Shown here piece by piece: positions 1 to 6,625 of a stretch of DNA of 8,642 nucleotides. Positions within the stretch are counted from its first letter, which is position 1. Each line of letters opens with the position of its first letter. Location of the stretch: positions 1 through 8,642 of the forward strand of contig JAUNUZ010000079.1 of NCBI GenBank assembly GCA_030537915.1. Direction: 5' to 3'. Source of the DNA: Micrococcales bacterium (lineage in GTDB: Bacteria > Actinomycetota > Actinomycetes > Actinomycetales > Dermatophilaceae). Below the pieces are notes generated by a model. The model was not told the origin of the DNA. It ran no database searches and worked only from the letters and a program-made list of their open reading frames with translations. A program made the translations under genes and the position numbers.

Positions 1-1
1 C

Positions 2-682
2 TTCATCACCCAGTATTCGCGAATGGGCTGCCACGACTACACGCACGCCAACGGGGAGCTCGTGCCCGGCATGACGACCCCGGAGGCGATCGCCTTCCAG
101 CGAGAGTGGGTCGAACTGGCCCGCACCGCCGGACCGGCCTCCTGGACGACCTACGAATACCCAGACTGCACACGTGACCTCGGCAACGGCAACGCGATGA
201 TGTGTTACGACGCAGACTCAGCGACGTATCCCAAGAACAAGCCCGGCGCCAGCGCAGAGGCTGGCAACCTCGCGTGGCATCCGGGGCCTGCCGGTCCCGA
301 CGGCAGTTACGCCACGAACCTGTGGACGTGGTCGTTGGCCATGAACTCGGCGAGCAAGAACAAGCTCGCGGCCTGGCTCTTCATCCAATGGGCCACGGGC
401 AAGGAAGCGATGAAGAAGGCCGTCGGGGGAACCTTTGCGGACCCCACCCGCAAGTCGGTCTTCGACGGCGCGTTCAAACAGACGCTCGGTGGCTTCCCCG
501 GTTATCTCGATACCTTCGAGCGCGTCGTCGGCCAGAGCAAGATCCAATTCACGCCGCAGACGTCCTTCTTCCAGACGACGCAGGACTGGGCCATTGCCCT
601 GCAGGATATCTACGGCGGCGACGATGCCGAGTCGCGCCTGAAGTCCTATGCCGCATCCGCCGCTGCGAAGGTCAACGTCTGA
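2..682 (+). CDS. ABC transporter extracellular solute-binding protein, family 1 type (C-terminal part, 5' end off window)
   Basis: This is the receptor that would capture the transported sugar or polyol outside the membrane and deliver it to the permeases just downstream. The frame is open from the first full codon at position 2, so the Met at 23 is internal and the gene starts off the left edge. The signal peptide and N-terminal lobe are therefore not seen. The visible 226 residues have the C-terminal pattern of family 1 (MalE/UgpB-like) binding proteins: a WTWSLAMNS segment where the returning lobe presents its ligand-side strand, a helix AAWLFIQWATGKEAM, and a late segment of the type FTPQTSFFQTTQDWAIALQDI before an Ala-rich terminal helix ending AAKVNV. 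Several Trp, Tyr and Asp residues in the visible part (for example TYEYPD, MMCYDADSATYP, WHPGP) could contribute to a carbohydrate site. It is followed after 40 bases by the permease genes, in the standard CUT1 order. The family assignment is firm. The ligand is inferred only from the downstream kinase and isomerase. Confidence 0.9.
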   Translation, partial: FITQYSRMGCHDYTHANGELVPGMTTPEAIAFQREWVELARTAGPASWTTYEYPDCTRDLGNGNAMMCYDADSATYPKNKPGASAEAGNLAWHPGPAGPDGSYATNLWTWSLAMNSASKNKLAAWLFIQWATGKEAMKKAVGGTFADPTRKSVFDGAFKQTLGGFPGYLDTFERVVGQSKIQFTPQTSFFQTTQDWAIALQDIYGGDDAESRLKSYAASAAAKVNV

Positions 683-710
683 TACGCCACCACCTGCAGC
701 CACGTCGTCC

Positions 711-717
711 AAGGAGG
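711..717 (+). promoter_or_regulatory. ribosome binding site of first permease
   Basis: AAGGAGG lies 5 bases upstream of the ATG at 723. It is the strongest Shine-Dalgarno match in the operon and decides the start over an in-frame ATG at 648, which lies inside the binding-protein gene without such a site. Confidence 0.8.
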
Positions 718-722
718 ACTCG

Positions 723-1643
723 ATGACGGCCAATGCCTCCGCCCCGGCACGCCGGACCCCGCCGCGGGTGTCCGCGGGGCGCCGCAAGATGCGCCCCTAC
801 CTGCTGTCCCTGCCGGCCCTCATCGTCGTCGTCGGAATTCTCTATCCGTTCGTCCTCGGCGCCTACTACTCATTCCTCAACTACACCGCGAGCAATCCGG
901 AGCCGGTCTTCGTCGGCCTGGCGAACTTCGCCGCCGTCGTGAAGGATCCGCAGTTCTGGACCAGCGTGCGCGTCACCGCGGTTTTCGCCGTCGCCGCGAC
1001 CGTTGTCGAGACGGTGCTCGGAGTCGCCATCGCCCTGCTGCTCAACCGAAGCAGCAGGATCGGCAAGGTCTTCGAGAAGGTGCTGATCCTGCCGTTGATG
1101 ATCGCTCCGGTCATCGCCGGTGTCATCTGGAAGCTGATGTTCAACCCGCAGTTCGGTGTGCTCAATCATGTCTTCGGGCTCGGTGCCTTCGACTGGCTGA
1201 GCAAGGACATGGCGCTGATCAGTTCGATCCTGGTCGACGTCTGGATCTACACGCCGTTTGTCGCCATCCTTGTCCTGGCGGGCATCCGTTCGCTGCCCAA
1301 GGAGCCGTTCGAGGCTTCCGATGTCGACGGCGCGAGCTGGTGGTACATGTTCCGTCGTCTCATGCTGCCGATGATGTGGCCCTACATCCTCGTCGCGGTC
1401 ATCTTCCGCTTCATGGACTGTCTCAAGGCCTTCGACCTCATCTACGTGCTCACCGCGGGCGGGCCCGGGCTTGCGACCCGCACCCTGCAGATCGGTGCCT
1501 ACGAGGACTCCATCATTTTCCAGAACTTCTCCCGCGGCAGCGCCTACATGTTCCTGCTGTGGATCCTCGTCTTCATCACCGCCAAATACCTCGTCGGCGT
1601 CCTGGGCAAGGCCCAGAAGCGCGCCGCCGGAGCGGAGGACTGA
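723..1643 (+). CDS. CUT1 ABC transporter permease subunit 1 (MalF/UgpA-like)
   Basis: This is one of two integral membrane subunits forming the channel of the sugar or polyol importer. The product of 306 residues has a basic, Pro-rich cytoplasmic N-terminus (residues 1-24), then hydrophobic segments near 26-48, 82-107, 118-138, 164-187, 218-238 and 274-294. That gives the six helices usual for short MalF-like CUT1 proteins such as UgpA. The EAA loop that docks on the ATPase is at about 197-216, beginning EASDVDGAS with Gly203 and ending LP at 215-216. The segment YVLTAGGPG at 241-249 is typical of this family. The start is set by AAGGAGG 5 bases before the ATG. Permease 2 begins 3 bases after the stop, so the two are surely cotranscribed. 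The family call is secure. Substrate specificity cannot be read from the sequence. Confidence 0.93.
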   Translation: MTANASAPARRTPPRVSAGRRKMRPYLLSLPALIVVVGILYPFVLGAYYSFLNYTASNPEPVFVGLANFAAVVKDPQFWTSVRVTAVFAVAATVVETVLGVAIALLLNRSSRIGKVFEKVLILPLMIAPVIAGVIWKLMFNPQFGVLNHVFGLGAFDWLSKDMALISSILVDVWIYTPFVAILVLAGIRSLPKEPFEASDVDGASWWYMFRRLMLPMMWPYILVAVIFRFMDCLKAFDLIYVLTAGGPGLATRTLQIGAYEDSIIFQNFSRGSAYMFLLWILVFITAKYLVGVLGKAQKRAAGAED

Positions 1644-1646
1644 CCC

Positions 1647-2513
1647 ATGGCCAAGGAACTCATGCCCGGACAGCGGCGCTTCACCACCGGCGCCGTCGTG
1701 GCCGATATCGCGATCATCGCGTGGTTCATCTTCGCCCTGTTCCCGATCCTGTGGATGCTCCTGCTCGCGCTGAAGAACGACGCGCAGCAGACGAGCACTT
1801 ATTTCGGCTTCAACCCCACGTTGGAGAACTTCGGGACCGTGCTGTCGCAGCGCGGCACCGATCTGACCAGCGTCGATTTCAAGACCGCGATCCTGACGAG
1901 CATCCTCAACTGCGGTGGCGCGGTGCTCGTCTCCCTCATCATCGGCATACCCGCCGCCTACGCGGCCGGGCGATGGAAGTTCAAGGGCAGCGAGGACCTC
2001 ATGTTCACCATGCTGTCCTTTCGCTTCGCCCCCGAGCTCATGGTCATCGTCCCGCTCTTCGTCATCTACAACCAGATCGGTCTCTTCGATACCAAGGCCG
2101 GCATGATCTGGGTGCTGCAATTGGTGACGATGCCGCTCGTCGTGTGGATCCTGCGGTCCTACTTCGAGGACATGCCCGAGGACCTCGAGCAGGCTGCGCT
2201 GCTCGACGGTTATACGCGGCGCAAGGCCTTCACGATGGTCGCATTGCCGCTCGTGCGCCCCGGCATCGCAGCGGCGGCCCTGCTGGCCTTCATTTTCGCG
2301 TGGAACAACTATGTCTTCCCGCTCATCCTGTCCGACACCGCCGCGTCGACGGTCACCGTCGCGATCACGAAGTTCCTCGGCGGCGGCGGCCAGGCTTATT
2401 ACAACCTCACGGCGGCTGCCGCGCTCATCGGGGCGCTCCCGCCGCTCATCCTCGCCCTGACAATCCAGCGCTATCTCGTGCAGGGCCTGAGCTTCGGGGC
2501 GGTGAAGGGCTGA
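1647..2513 (+). CDS. CUT1 ABC transporter permease subunit 2 (MalG/UgpE-like)
   Basis: This is the partner permease that forms a heterodimeric channel with the preceding subunit. The product of 288 residues is a normal length for MalG-type proteins. Hydrophobic segments lie near 17-40, 83-105, 117-142, 152-169, 206-227 and 253-272. The EAA loop runs from about 181 (EQAALLDG) to Leu-Pro at 200-201. The motif FAWNNYVFPL at 217-226 and the C-terminus ending RYLVQGLSFGAVKG are hallmarks of CUT1 MalG-like subunits, whose tail contacts the ATPase dimer. GGAGG at 1634-1638 lies 8 bases before the ATG. The stop TGA at 2511-2513 shares its last base with the ATG of the next gene (TGATG), so translation is probably coupled to the first ATPase. 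Two separate EAA loops in the channel give each of the two downstream ATPases a possible docking partner, although this pairing is inference. Confidence 0.93.
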   Translation: MAKELMPGQRRFTTGAVVADIAIIAWFIFALFPILWMLLLALKNDAQQTSTYFGFNPTLENFGTVLSQRGTDLTSVDFKTAILTSILNCGGAVLVSLIIGIPAAYAAGRWKFKGSEDLMFTMLSFRFAPELMVIVPLFVIYNQIGLFDTKAGMIWVLQLVTMPLVVWILRSYFEDMPEDLEQAALLDGYTRRKAFTMVALPLVRPGIAAAALLAFIFAWNNYVFPLILSDTAASTVTVAITKFLGGGGQAYYNLTAAAALIGALPPLILALTIQRYLVQGLSFGAVKG

Positions 2514-3667
2514 TGGGAACCCTGACCATGCGCGGAGTGCGCAAGACCTACGGCAAGACCATTGCCGTCGCCGACATGGATCTGGAGGTAGGGGACGGCG
2601 AGTTCTTCGTCATCCTCGGCCCGTCCGGCGCGGGCAAGACGACGACACTCAAGGCCATTGCGGGCCTCGTCGACATCGACACCGGGGAGGTGTCGATCAA
2701 CAGCGTCGACATGACCGGCGTCGAGCCGTATCACCGCAATGTCGCGATGGCCTTCGAGAGCTACGCGCTGTACCCGCAAAAGACCGTCGCCCAGAATCTC
2801 GCCTCCCCGTTGCGCTCCGGCCGATCCGGCACCTTCAGCGAGACCGACCAGCAGAAGCGGATCGATGCGGTGACCACGACGCTGGGCATCAACCATCTGC
2901 AGCAGCGCTTGCCGCGTGAGCTGTCCAACGGGCAGCGGCAGCGCACGGCCCTGGGCCGCGTGCTCGTTCGCCCAGCTGACATCTATCTGCTGGACGAGCC
3001 GCTGTCCCACCTCGACGCCAAGCTGCGGGCGTCGATGCGCGCTGAGCTCAAGCAGATCGCCCAGACGTCGAGCACGACCACGGTCTACGTCACCCACGAC
3101 TACCAGGAGGCGCTGGCGCTCGGTGATCGCATCGCCATTCTGCGCGCGGGGCGATTCGTGCAGATCGGCACGCCCGAGCAGGTGTGGCGCAGCCCCGTCG
3201 ACAGTTTCGTCGCGACCTCGCTGGGTCAGCCGGAGATGAACCTGCTCGATGGCGTGGTGGGGCGCGGCCAGATCGCCTTCCTCGGCGACGCCGGCCGCAT
3301 CCCGGTCTGGTCCGGGGGTGAGCTGAGGGACGGCCAGCGGGTGCGGCTCGGCCTGCGTCCCAGCGACCTGGAGCTCGATCGCGGCCATCGCCGCGACAGC
3401 GCCGACCGGCTGACACTGCGGGGCCGGGTGATCCTCGTCGAGCGGCTGGGTCGTCACGTGGAGCTCGCCGTCCACGTCAGCGGCCAGCAGCTCATCGTCG
3501 TCGAGGACAGCGACCACGCGCCGGCCGAGAACGACGAGGTGACGGTGCAGATCAAACTGGCGAACGTCCATGTCTTCGACGGTGGCGACACCGGCGAGGC
3601 GACCCTGCGACTGGGATCCGCCACGGGTCCCGGCGCGGCTGCCCGACCCGAGGAGGCACAGCAGTGA
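2513..3667 (+). CDS. ABC transporter ATP-binding protein 1, MalK/UgpC-like with Q-loop Glu
   Basis: This is one of two cytoplasmic ATPases that would power the importer. In the 384-residue product I see the A-loop Tyr13, Walker A GPSGAGKT at 36-43, signature LSNGQ at 137-141, Walker B IYLLDEP at 157-163 with catalytic Glu162, D-loop SHLD at 165-168, and H-loop His195 in VTHD. The C-terminal region from about 240 to 357 is the TOBE/regulatory domain found in MalK-like proteins, with VRLGLRPSDLEL at about 277-288. The oddity is residue 82: the segment reads FESYALYP, with Glu where the Q-loop Gln normally sits (MalK Gln82). All other catalytic residues are present. The ATG shares a base with the upstream stop, and the gene overlaps the next ATPase by 4 bases. 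The two ATPases resemble each other only moderately, so a heterodimer is plausible, as in the rhizobial GlpS/GlpT glycerol transporter. That analogy is from family knowledge and was not tested here. Confidence 0.93.
   Translation: MGTLTMRGVRKTYGKTIAVADMDLEVGDGEFFVILGPSGAGKTTTLKAIAGLVDIDTGEVSINSVDMTGVEPYHRNVAMAFESYALYPQKTVAQNLASPLRSGRSGTFSETDQQKRIDAVTTTLGINHLQQRLPRELSNGQRQRTALGRVLVRPADIYLLDEPLSHLDAKLRASMRAELKQIAQTSSTTTVYVTHDYQEALALGDRIAILRAGRFVQIGTPEQVWRSPVDSFVATSLGQPEMNLLDGVVGRGQIAFLGDAGRIPVWSGGELRDGQRVRLGLRPSDLELDRGHRRDSADRLTLRGRVILVERLGRHVELAVHVSGQQLIVVEDSDHAPAENDEVTVQIKLANVHVFDGGDTGEATLRLGSATGPGAAARPEEAQQ
3651..3656 (+). promoter_or_regulatory. ribosome binding site of second ATPase
   Basis: AGGAGG lies 7 bases before a GTG codon at 3664 and supports this GTG as the start. 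The codon overlaps the TGA of the preceding gene in a GTGA arrangement. Confidence 0.75.
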
Positions 3668-4782
3668 GCACTGCAGCACAGTCGACGCGGGGCGCCGTGG
3701 AGCCGCAGGCGCTGACGATCCGCAACGTTCGCAAGGTCTACTCCAGCCGTGGCCGGGAGACCTTCGAGGCCGTCAAGGACATGGACATGGACATCGCGCC
3801 GGGTGAGCTGGTCTCGCTGCTGGGCCCGTCCGGATGCGGCAAGACGACGACGCTGCGCATGATCGCGGGGTTGGAGACCATCACCTCCGGCGACATCACG
3901 ATCGGCGACACCCGCGTCAACGACCTGCCGCCGGGGAAACGAAATGTCGGGGTCGGATTCGAGAGCTACGCGCTCTATCCGCCGCTGAACGTGCGTGAGA
4001 ACCTCGCCTACGGACTCAAGGCACGCAAGGTCGCGCAGGCGGACGTGCAGGTCGAGGAGATGGCCCGCCGACTCGAGATGACCGAACTGCTCGACCTGCG
4101 ACCGGCGAACCTCTCCTCGGGGCAGAAGCAGCGCGTCGCACTCGCGCGAGCGCTCATCCGCAACCCGCCGGTCCTGCTCCTGGATGAGCCGCTCGGTCAC
4201 CTCGATGCCTCTGCCCGCCAGCGTGTGCGGCGCGAGCTCAAGCTGCTGCAGCGCGAGTTCGGCTACACCACGATCGTTGTCACGCACGACCAACTCGAGG
4301 CGCTCTCGCTCTCGGATCGGATCGCGGTCATGGACGGTGGCATCATCCAGCAGTTCGGCACGCCCGACGAGCTCTTCGACGATCCGGCCAATCAGTTCGT
4401 CGCCGACTTCGTCGGTGAGCCGAGCATCAACCTCTTCCCCGGCGTGGTCCGGCGCGAGGGGGACGCGACCATTGTCAAGGTCGGGGAGCACACGCTCGTA
4501 GCGGCGGTTCAGTCCGCCACGGACGGTCAGCAGGTCGTCGTCGGCATGCGTCCGCCGGACTGCGTGACCGGTGTCGAGATGGGTCTGCGCGGTGCGGTCG
4601 CGGTCTTCGAGGACCTGCTGGAGTACGGGTTGGCCACCCTCAACGTGCCGGGCATCGAACGACGGCTCGTCGTCCAGACGCCCGCCGAGCAGCCGTGGGA
4701 GGCTGGCGATCTGATGACGTTCGCCGCGCCGCCGGAGCGCGTCTACCTCTTCCATGCCAAGACTGGGGACCGCATCCGCTGA
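3664..4782 (+). CDS. ABC transporter ATP-binding protein 2, MalK/UgpC-like with Q-loop Glu
   Basis: This is the second ATPase of the importer, 372 residues from a GTG start with AGGAGG 7 bases upstream. Motifs are A-loop Tyr26, Walker A GPSGCGKT at 54-61, signature LSSGQ at 150-154, Walker B VLLLDEP at 170-176 with Glu175, D-loop GHLD at 178-181 and H-loop His208. A MalK-like regulatory/TOBE domain follows from about 255, with VVVGMRPPDC at 291-300. As in the preceding ATPase, the Q-loop Gln is replaced by Glu (Glu100 in FESYALYP). The D-loop also carries His in both proteins (SHLD and GHLD). Both ATPases have intact catalytic residues, so neither looks like a degenerate partner. The 4-base overlap with ATPase 1 implies translational coupling and favours stoichiometric production. 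The gene ends 100 bases before the kinase. A less likely alternative is that each ATPase forms a homodimer and one of them serves another transporter. Confidence 0.93.
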   Translation: MSTAAQSTRGAVEPQALTIRNVRKVYSSRGRETFEAVKDMDMDIAPGELVSLLGPSGCGKTTTLRMIAGLETITSGDITIGDTRVNDLPPGKRNVGVGFESYALYPPLNVRENLAYGLKARKVAQADVQVEEMARRLEMTELLDLRPANLSSGQKQRVALARALIRNPPVLLLDEPLGHLDASARQRVRRELKLLQREFGYTTIVVTHDQLEALSLSDRIAVMDGGIIQQFGTPDELFDDPANQFVADFVGEPSINLFPGVVRREGDATIVKVGEHTLVAAVQSATDGQQVVVGMRPPDCVTGVEMGLRGAVAVFEDLLEYGLATLNVPGIERRLVVQTPAEQPWEAGDLMTFAAPPERVYLFHAKTGDRIR

Positions 4783-4808
4783 TCGTCACCGCATCAGCCT
4801 GAGCACAA

Positions 4809-4834
4809 GGGCACCCGAGACCGGGGCACCCGAG
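4809..4834 (+). repeat. 11-bp direct repeat in the ATPase-kinase gap
   Basis: GGGCACCCGAG occurs at 4809-4819 and again at 4824-4834, a 15-base period. A near-repeat of GAGCACAAGG (4801-4810) appears as GAGCACCAGG at 4832-4841. This is the only sizeable non-coding gap (4783-4882) inside the operon. I see no convincing -35/-10 pair there and only weak hairpins of about 4 bp. The repeat could be a regulator or RNA-processing site, or simply a slippage product in GC-rich DNA. Confidence 0.35.
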
Positions 4835-4867
4835 CACCAGGTCCCAGTCCCGCTCACTTCGACGACG

Positions 4868-4874
4868 AAGGAAG
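4868..4874 (+). promoter_or_regulatory. ribosome binding site of kinase
   Basis: AAGGAAG lies 8 bases before the ATG at 4883. It supports this start over an in-frame ATG at 4754, which overlaps the end of the second ATPase gene and would add 43 residues not expected in the DhaK family. Confidence 0.7.
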
Positions 4875-4882
4875 ATCGCGTC

Positions 4883-6610
4883 ATGACCAAACTGTTCAAC
4901 GACCCCAAGACCTTCATGGAAGACGCCCTCGTCGGCTTCCTCGATGCCAATGCTCGGTATGCCGTCGGCGTACCCGGTGGCGTCGTCCGCGCCTCCGAGA
5001 CCCCCCAGGGCAAGGTGGCCGTCGTCGTCGGCGGCGGCTCGGGGCACTACCCGGCCTTCTGCGGTGTGGTCGGCCCCGGCTTCGCGGACGGCGCCGTCGT
5101 CGGCAACATCTTCACCTCACCGTCCACCGACGACGCCTATCACGTCGGGAAGGCAGCGGCCCAAGGCGGAGGGCTGCTCTTCAGCACCGGCAACTACGCC
5201 GGTGACGTCATGAACTTCAACCTCGCTCAGGAGCGCCTGGAGGCCGAGGGGATCCGGACGCGCAACGTCTATGTCACCGACGATGTCGCCAGCGCCTCGG
5301 TGCAGGAAAAGCACAAGCGTCGCGGGATCGCCGGCGACTTCGTCGTCTTCAAGGTAGCCGGTGCCGCGGCCGAGGCGGGCTTGGATCTGGACGAGGTCGA
5401 GCGCCTGGCGATCAAGGCCAACGAGGCGACCCGCACGATGGGTGTCGGTCTCGAAGGCTGCACGATGCCAGGCGCCGACGACAAGCTCTTCCATGTCCCC
5501 GCGGGCAAGATGGGCGTCGGCCTCGGCATCCACGGCGAGCCCGGCATCGCAGAGGAGGACCTGCCCCCGGCGTCCGAACTCGCCACGCTCCTGCTCGACC
5601 GCGTGCTCGCCGAGGAGCCGGCCGATTCGATCAAGCGCGTCGGCGCCATCCTCAACGGTCTCGGCGCGACCAAGTATGAGGAGCTCTTCGTCGTGTGGAA
5701 GACCGTATCGGGGTTGCTCAAGGAGAAGGGCTACACCGTCGTCGATCCGGAGGTTGGCGAGCTCGTCACCAGCCTCGACATGGCTGGCGTCTCCCTGACG
5801 CTCGTTTATCTCGACGACGAGCTGGAGACCTACTGGACCGCGCCGGCCGACACCCCCGCCTACAAGAAGGGCGCGGCGGTGGCCGTGGGCGGTCCGCGCC
5901 GCGCGGCCCTGTCCGAGGAGGACCTCAAGGTCGAGATCGCGCCCGGGTCTGCGGCCTCGGCGCGCGCGGGCATGCTGGCTGTCACGGCGCTGGAGGCGAT
6001 GGCGCAGGCCATTCGCGATGCCGAAGATGACCTCGCTCGGATGGATGCGATCGCCGGTGACGGTGACCACGGACGCGGCATGGTCAAGGGCGTGACATTC
6101 GCCGTCGAGGCGGCCAAGTCCGCGTCCGACCAGGGCGCGGGGGCTGCGGGCGTGCTCGCCGCCGCCGGCGATGCCTGGGCGTCCAAGGCCGGTGGGACCT
6201 CCGGGGTGTTGTGGGGTGCGGCCCTGCGCAGCCTCGGCGCGCGGCTCGGCGATGAGGCCGAGCAGATCAGCGCCACCGACGTCGCCGCGGCCGTGCAGGC
6301 CGGGGCCGACCGAATCCAGGAGCTCGGCAAGGCCCAGCTCGGGGACAAGACGATGCTCGACGCGCTGTTGCCCTTCGCGGACGCGCTGCGGCAGGGTGTC
6401 GAGGGCGGCAAAAGTCTGACCGAGGCTTGGCGTGCGGCGTCGCAAGTCGCTACGACCAAGGCCGGCGAGACCGCAGGTCTCAGGCCTAAGGTCGGGCGAG
6501 CCCGCCCGCTCGCCGAGCGCAGCCTGGGGACCCCCGATCCGGGCGCGACGTCACTTGCCATGTGCACGCGCGTTGTCGTCGATGTCCTGGCCGCGGCTGG
6601 GAAGGAATGA
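4883..6610 (+). CDS. derK: ATP-dependent DhaK-DhaL fusion kinase, probable D-erythrulose 4-kinase (DerK-like)
   Basis: This cytoplasmic kinase phosphorylates a short-chain ketose. The 575-residue product joins a DhaK domain (about 1-340) to a DhaL domain (about 360-573). In DhaK, GGGSGHYP at 50-57 supplies His55, Asp108 follows in NYAGDVMNF, and His217 lies in GLGIHGEPG. These align with E. coli DhaK His56, Asp109 and the substrate-linking His218. In DhaL, Asp388, Asp393 and Asp395 (AGDGDHG) match the metal-binding Asp30/35/37 of E. coli DhaL, and SKAGGTSG at 434-441 and the C-terminal RPLAERSLGTPDPGA segment are also typical. No DhaM or PTS gene is present, so the donor should be ATP, as in single-chain dihydroxyacetone kinases. 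The substrate is inferred. Pairing with an RpiB-like isomerase, and Tyr in place of Glu in GGGSGHEP, resemble M. smegmatis erythrulose kinases as I recall them. Dihydroxyacetone kinase, or an L-erythrulose kinase, are the alternatives. Family confidence is high and specificity moderate. Confidence 0.9.
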   Translation: MTKLFNDPKTFMEDALVGFLDANARYAVGVPGGVVRASETPQGKVAVVVGGGSGHYPAFCGVVGPGFADGAVVGNIFTSPSTDDAYHVGKAAAQGGGLLFSTGNYAGDVMNFNLAQERLEAEGIRTRNVYVTDDVASASVQEKHKRRGIAGDFVVFKVAGAAAEAGLDLDEVERLAIKANEATRTMGVGLEGCTMPGADDKLFHVPAGKMGVGLGIHGEPGIAEEDLPPASELATLLLDRVLAEEPADSIKRVGAILNGLGATKYEELFVVWKTVSGLLKEKGYTVVDPEVGELVTSLDMAGVSLTLVYLDDELETYWTAPADTPAYKKGAAVAVGGPRRAALSEEDLKVEIAPGSAASARAGMLAVTALEAMAQAIRDAEDDLARMDAIAGDGDHGRGMVKGVTFAVEAAKSASDQGAGAAGVLAAAGDAWASKAGGTSGVLWGAALRSLGARLGDEAEQISATDVAAAVQAGADRIQELGKAQLGDKTMLDALLPFADALRQGVEGGKSLTEAWRAASQVATTKAGETAGLRPKVGRARPLAERSLGTPDPGATSLAMCTRVVVDVLAAAGKE

Positions 6611-6625
6611 AGGAGAGTGACAGAC

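Noticed and set aside
648..722. Upstream ATG at 648 for the first permease
   Set aside because: It lies inside the binding-protein gene without a ribosome binding site; the ATG at 723 has AAGGAGG 5 bases upstream.
870..2120. 416-codon open frame on the minus strand opposite the permease genes
   Set aside because: Its translation is rich in Asp, Glu, Arg and His with no recognisable domain, as expected of a shadow frame in GC-rich DNA. The plus strand there encodes two clear permeases.
1340..2512. Long in-frame extension upstream of the first ATPase, from a start at 1340
   Set aside because: It would overlap both permease genes with nonsense-like sequence. The ATPase fold begins at the ATG at 2513, which overlaps the permease stop.
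3454..4755. 433-codon open frame on the minus strand opposite the second ATPase
   Set aside because: Low-complexity charged translation, and the plus strand carries a complete set of ABC ATPase motifs.
5117..6445. 442-codon open frame on the minus strand opposite the kinase
   Set aside because: No domain signature; it mirrors the codon bias of the kinase gene, whose catalytic residues are all identifiable.
6617..6625. GTG at 6617 as start of the isomerase
   Set aside because: AGGAG ends 1 base before it, too close for initiation; the ATG at 6626 gives 10-base spacing and an N-terminus of normal RpiB length.
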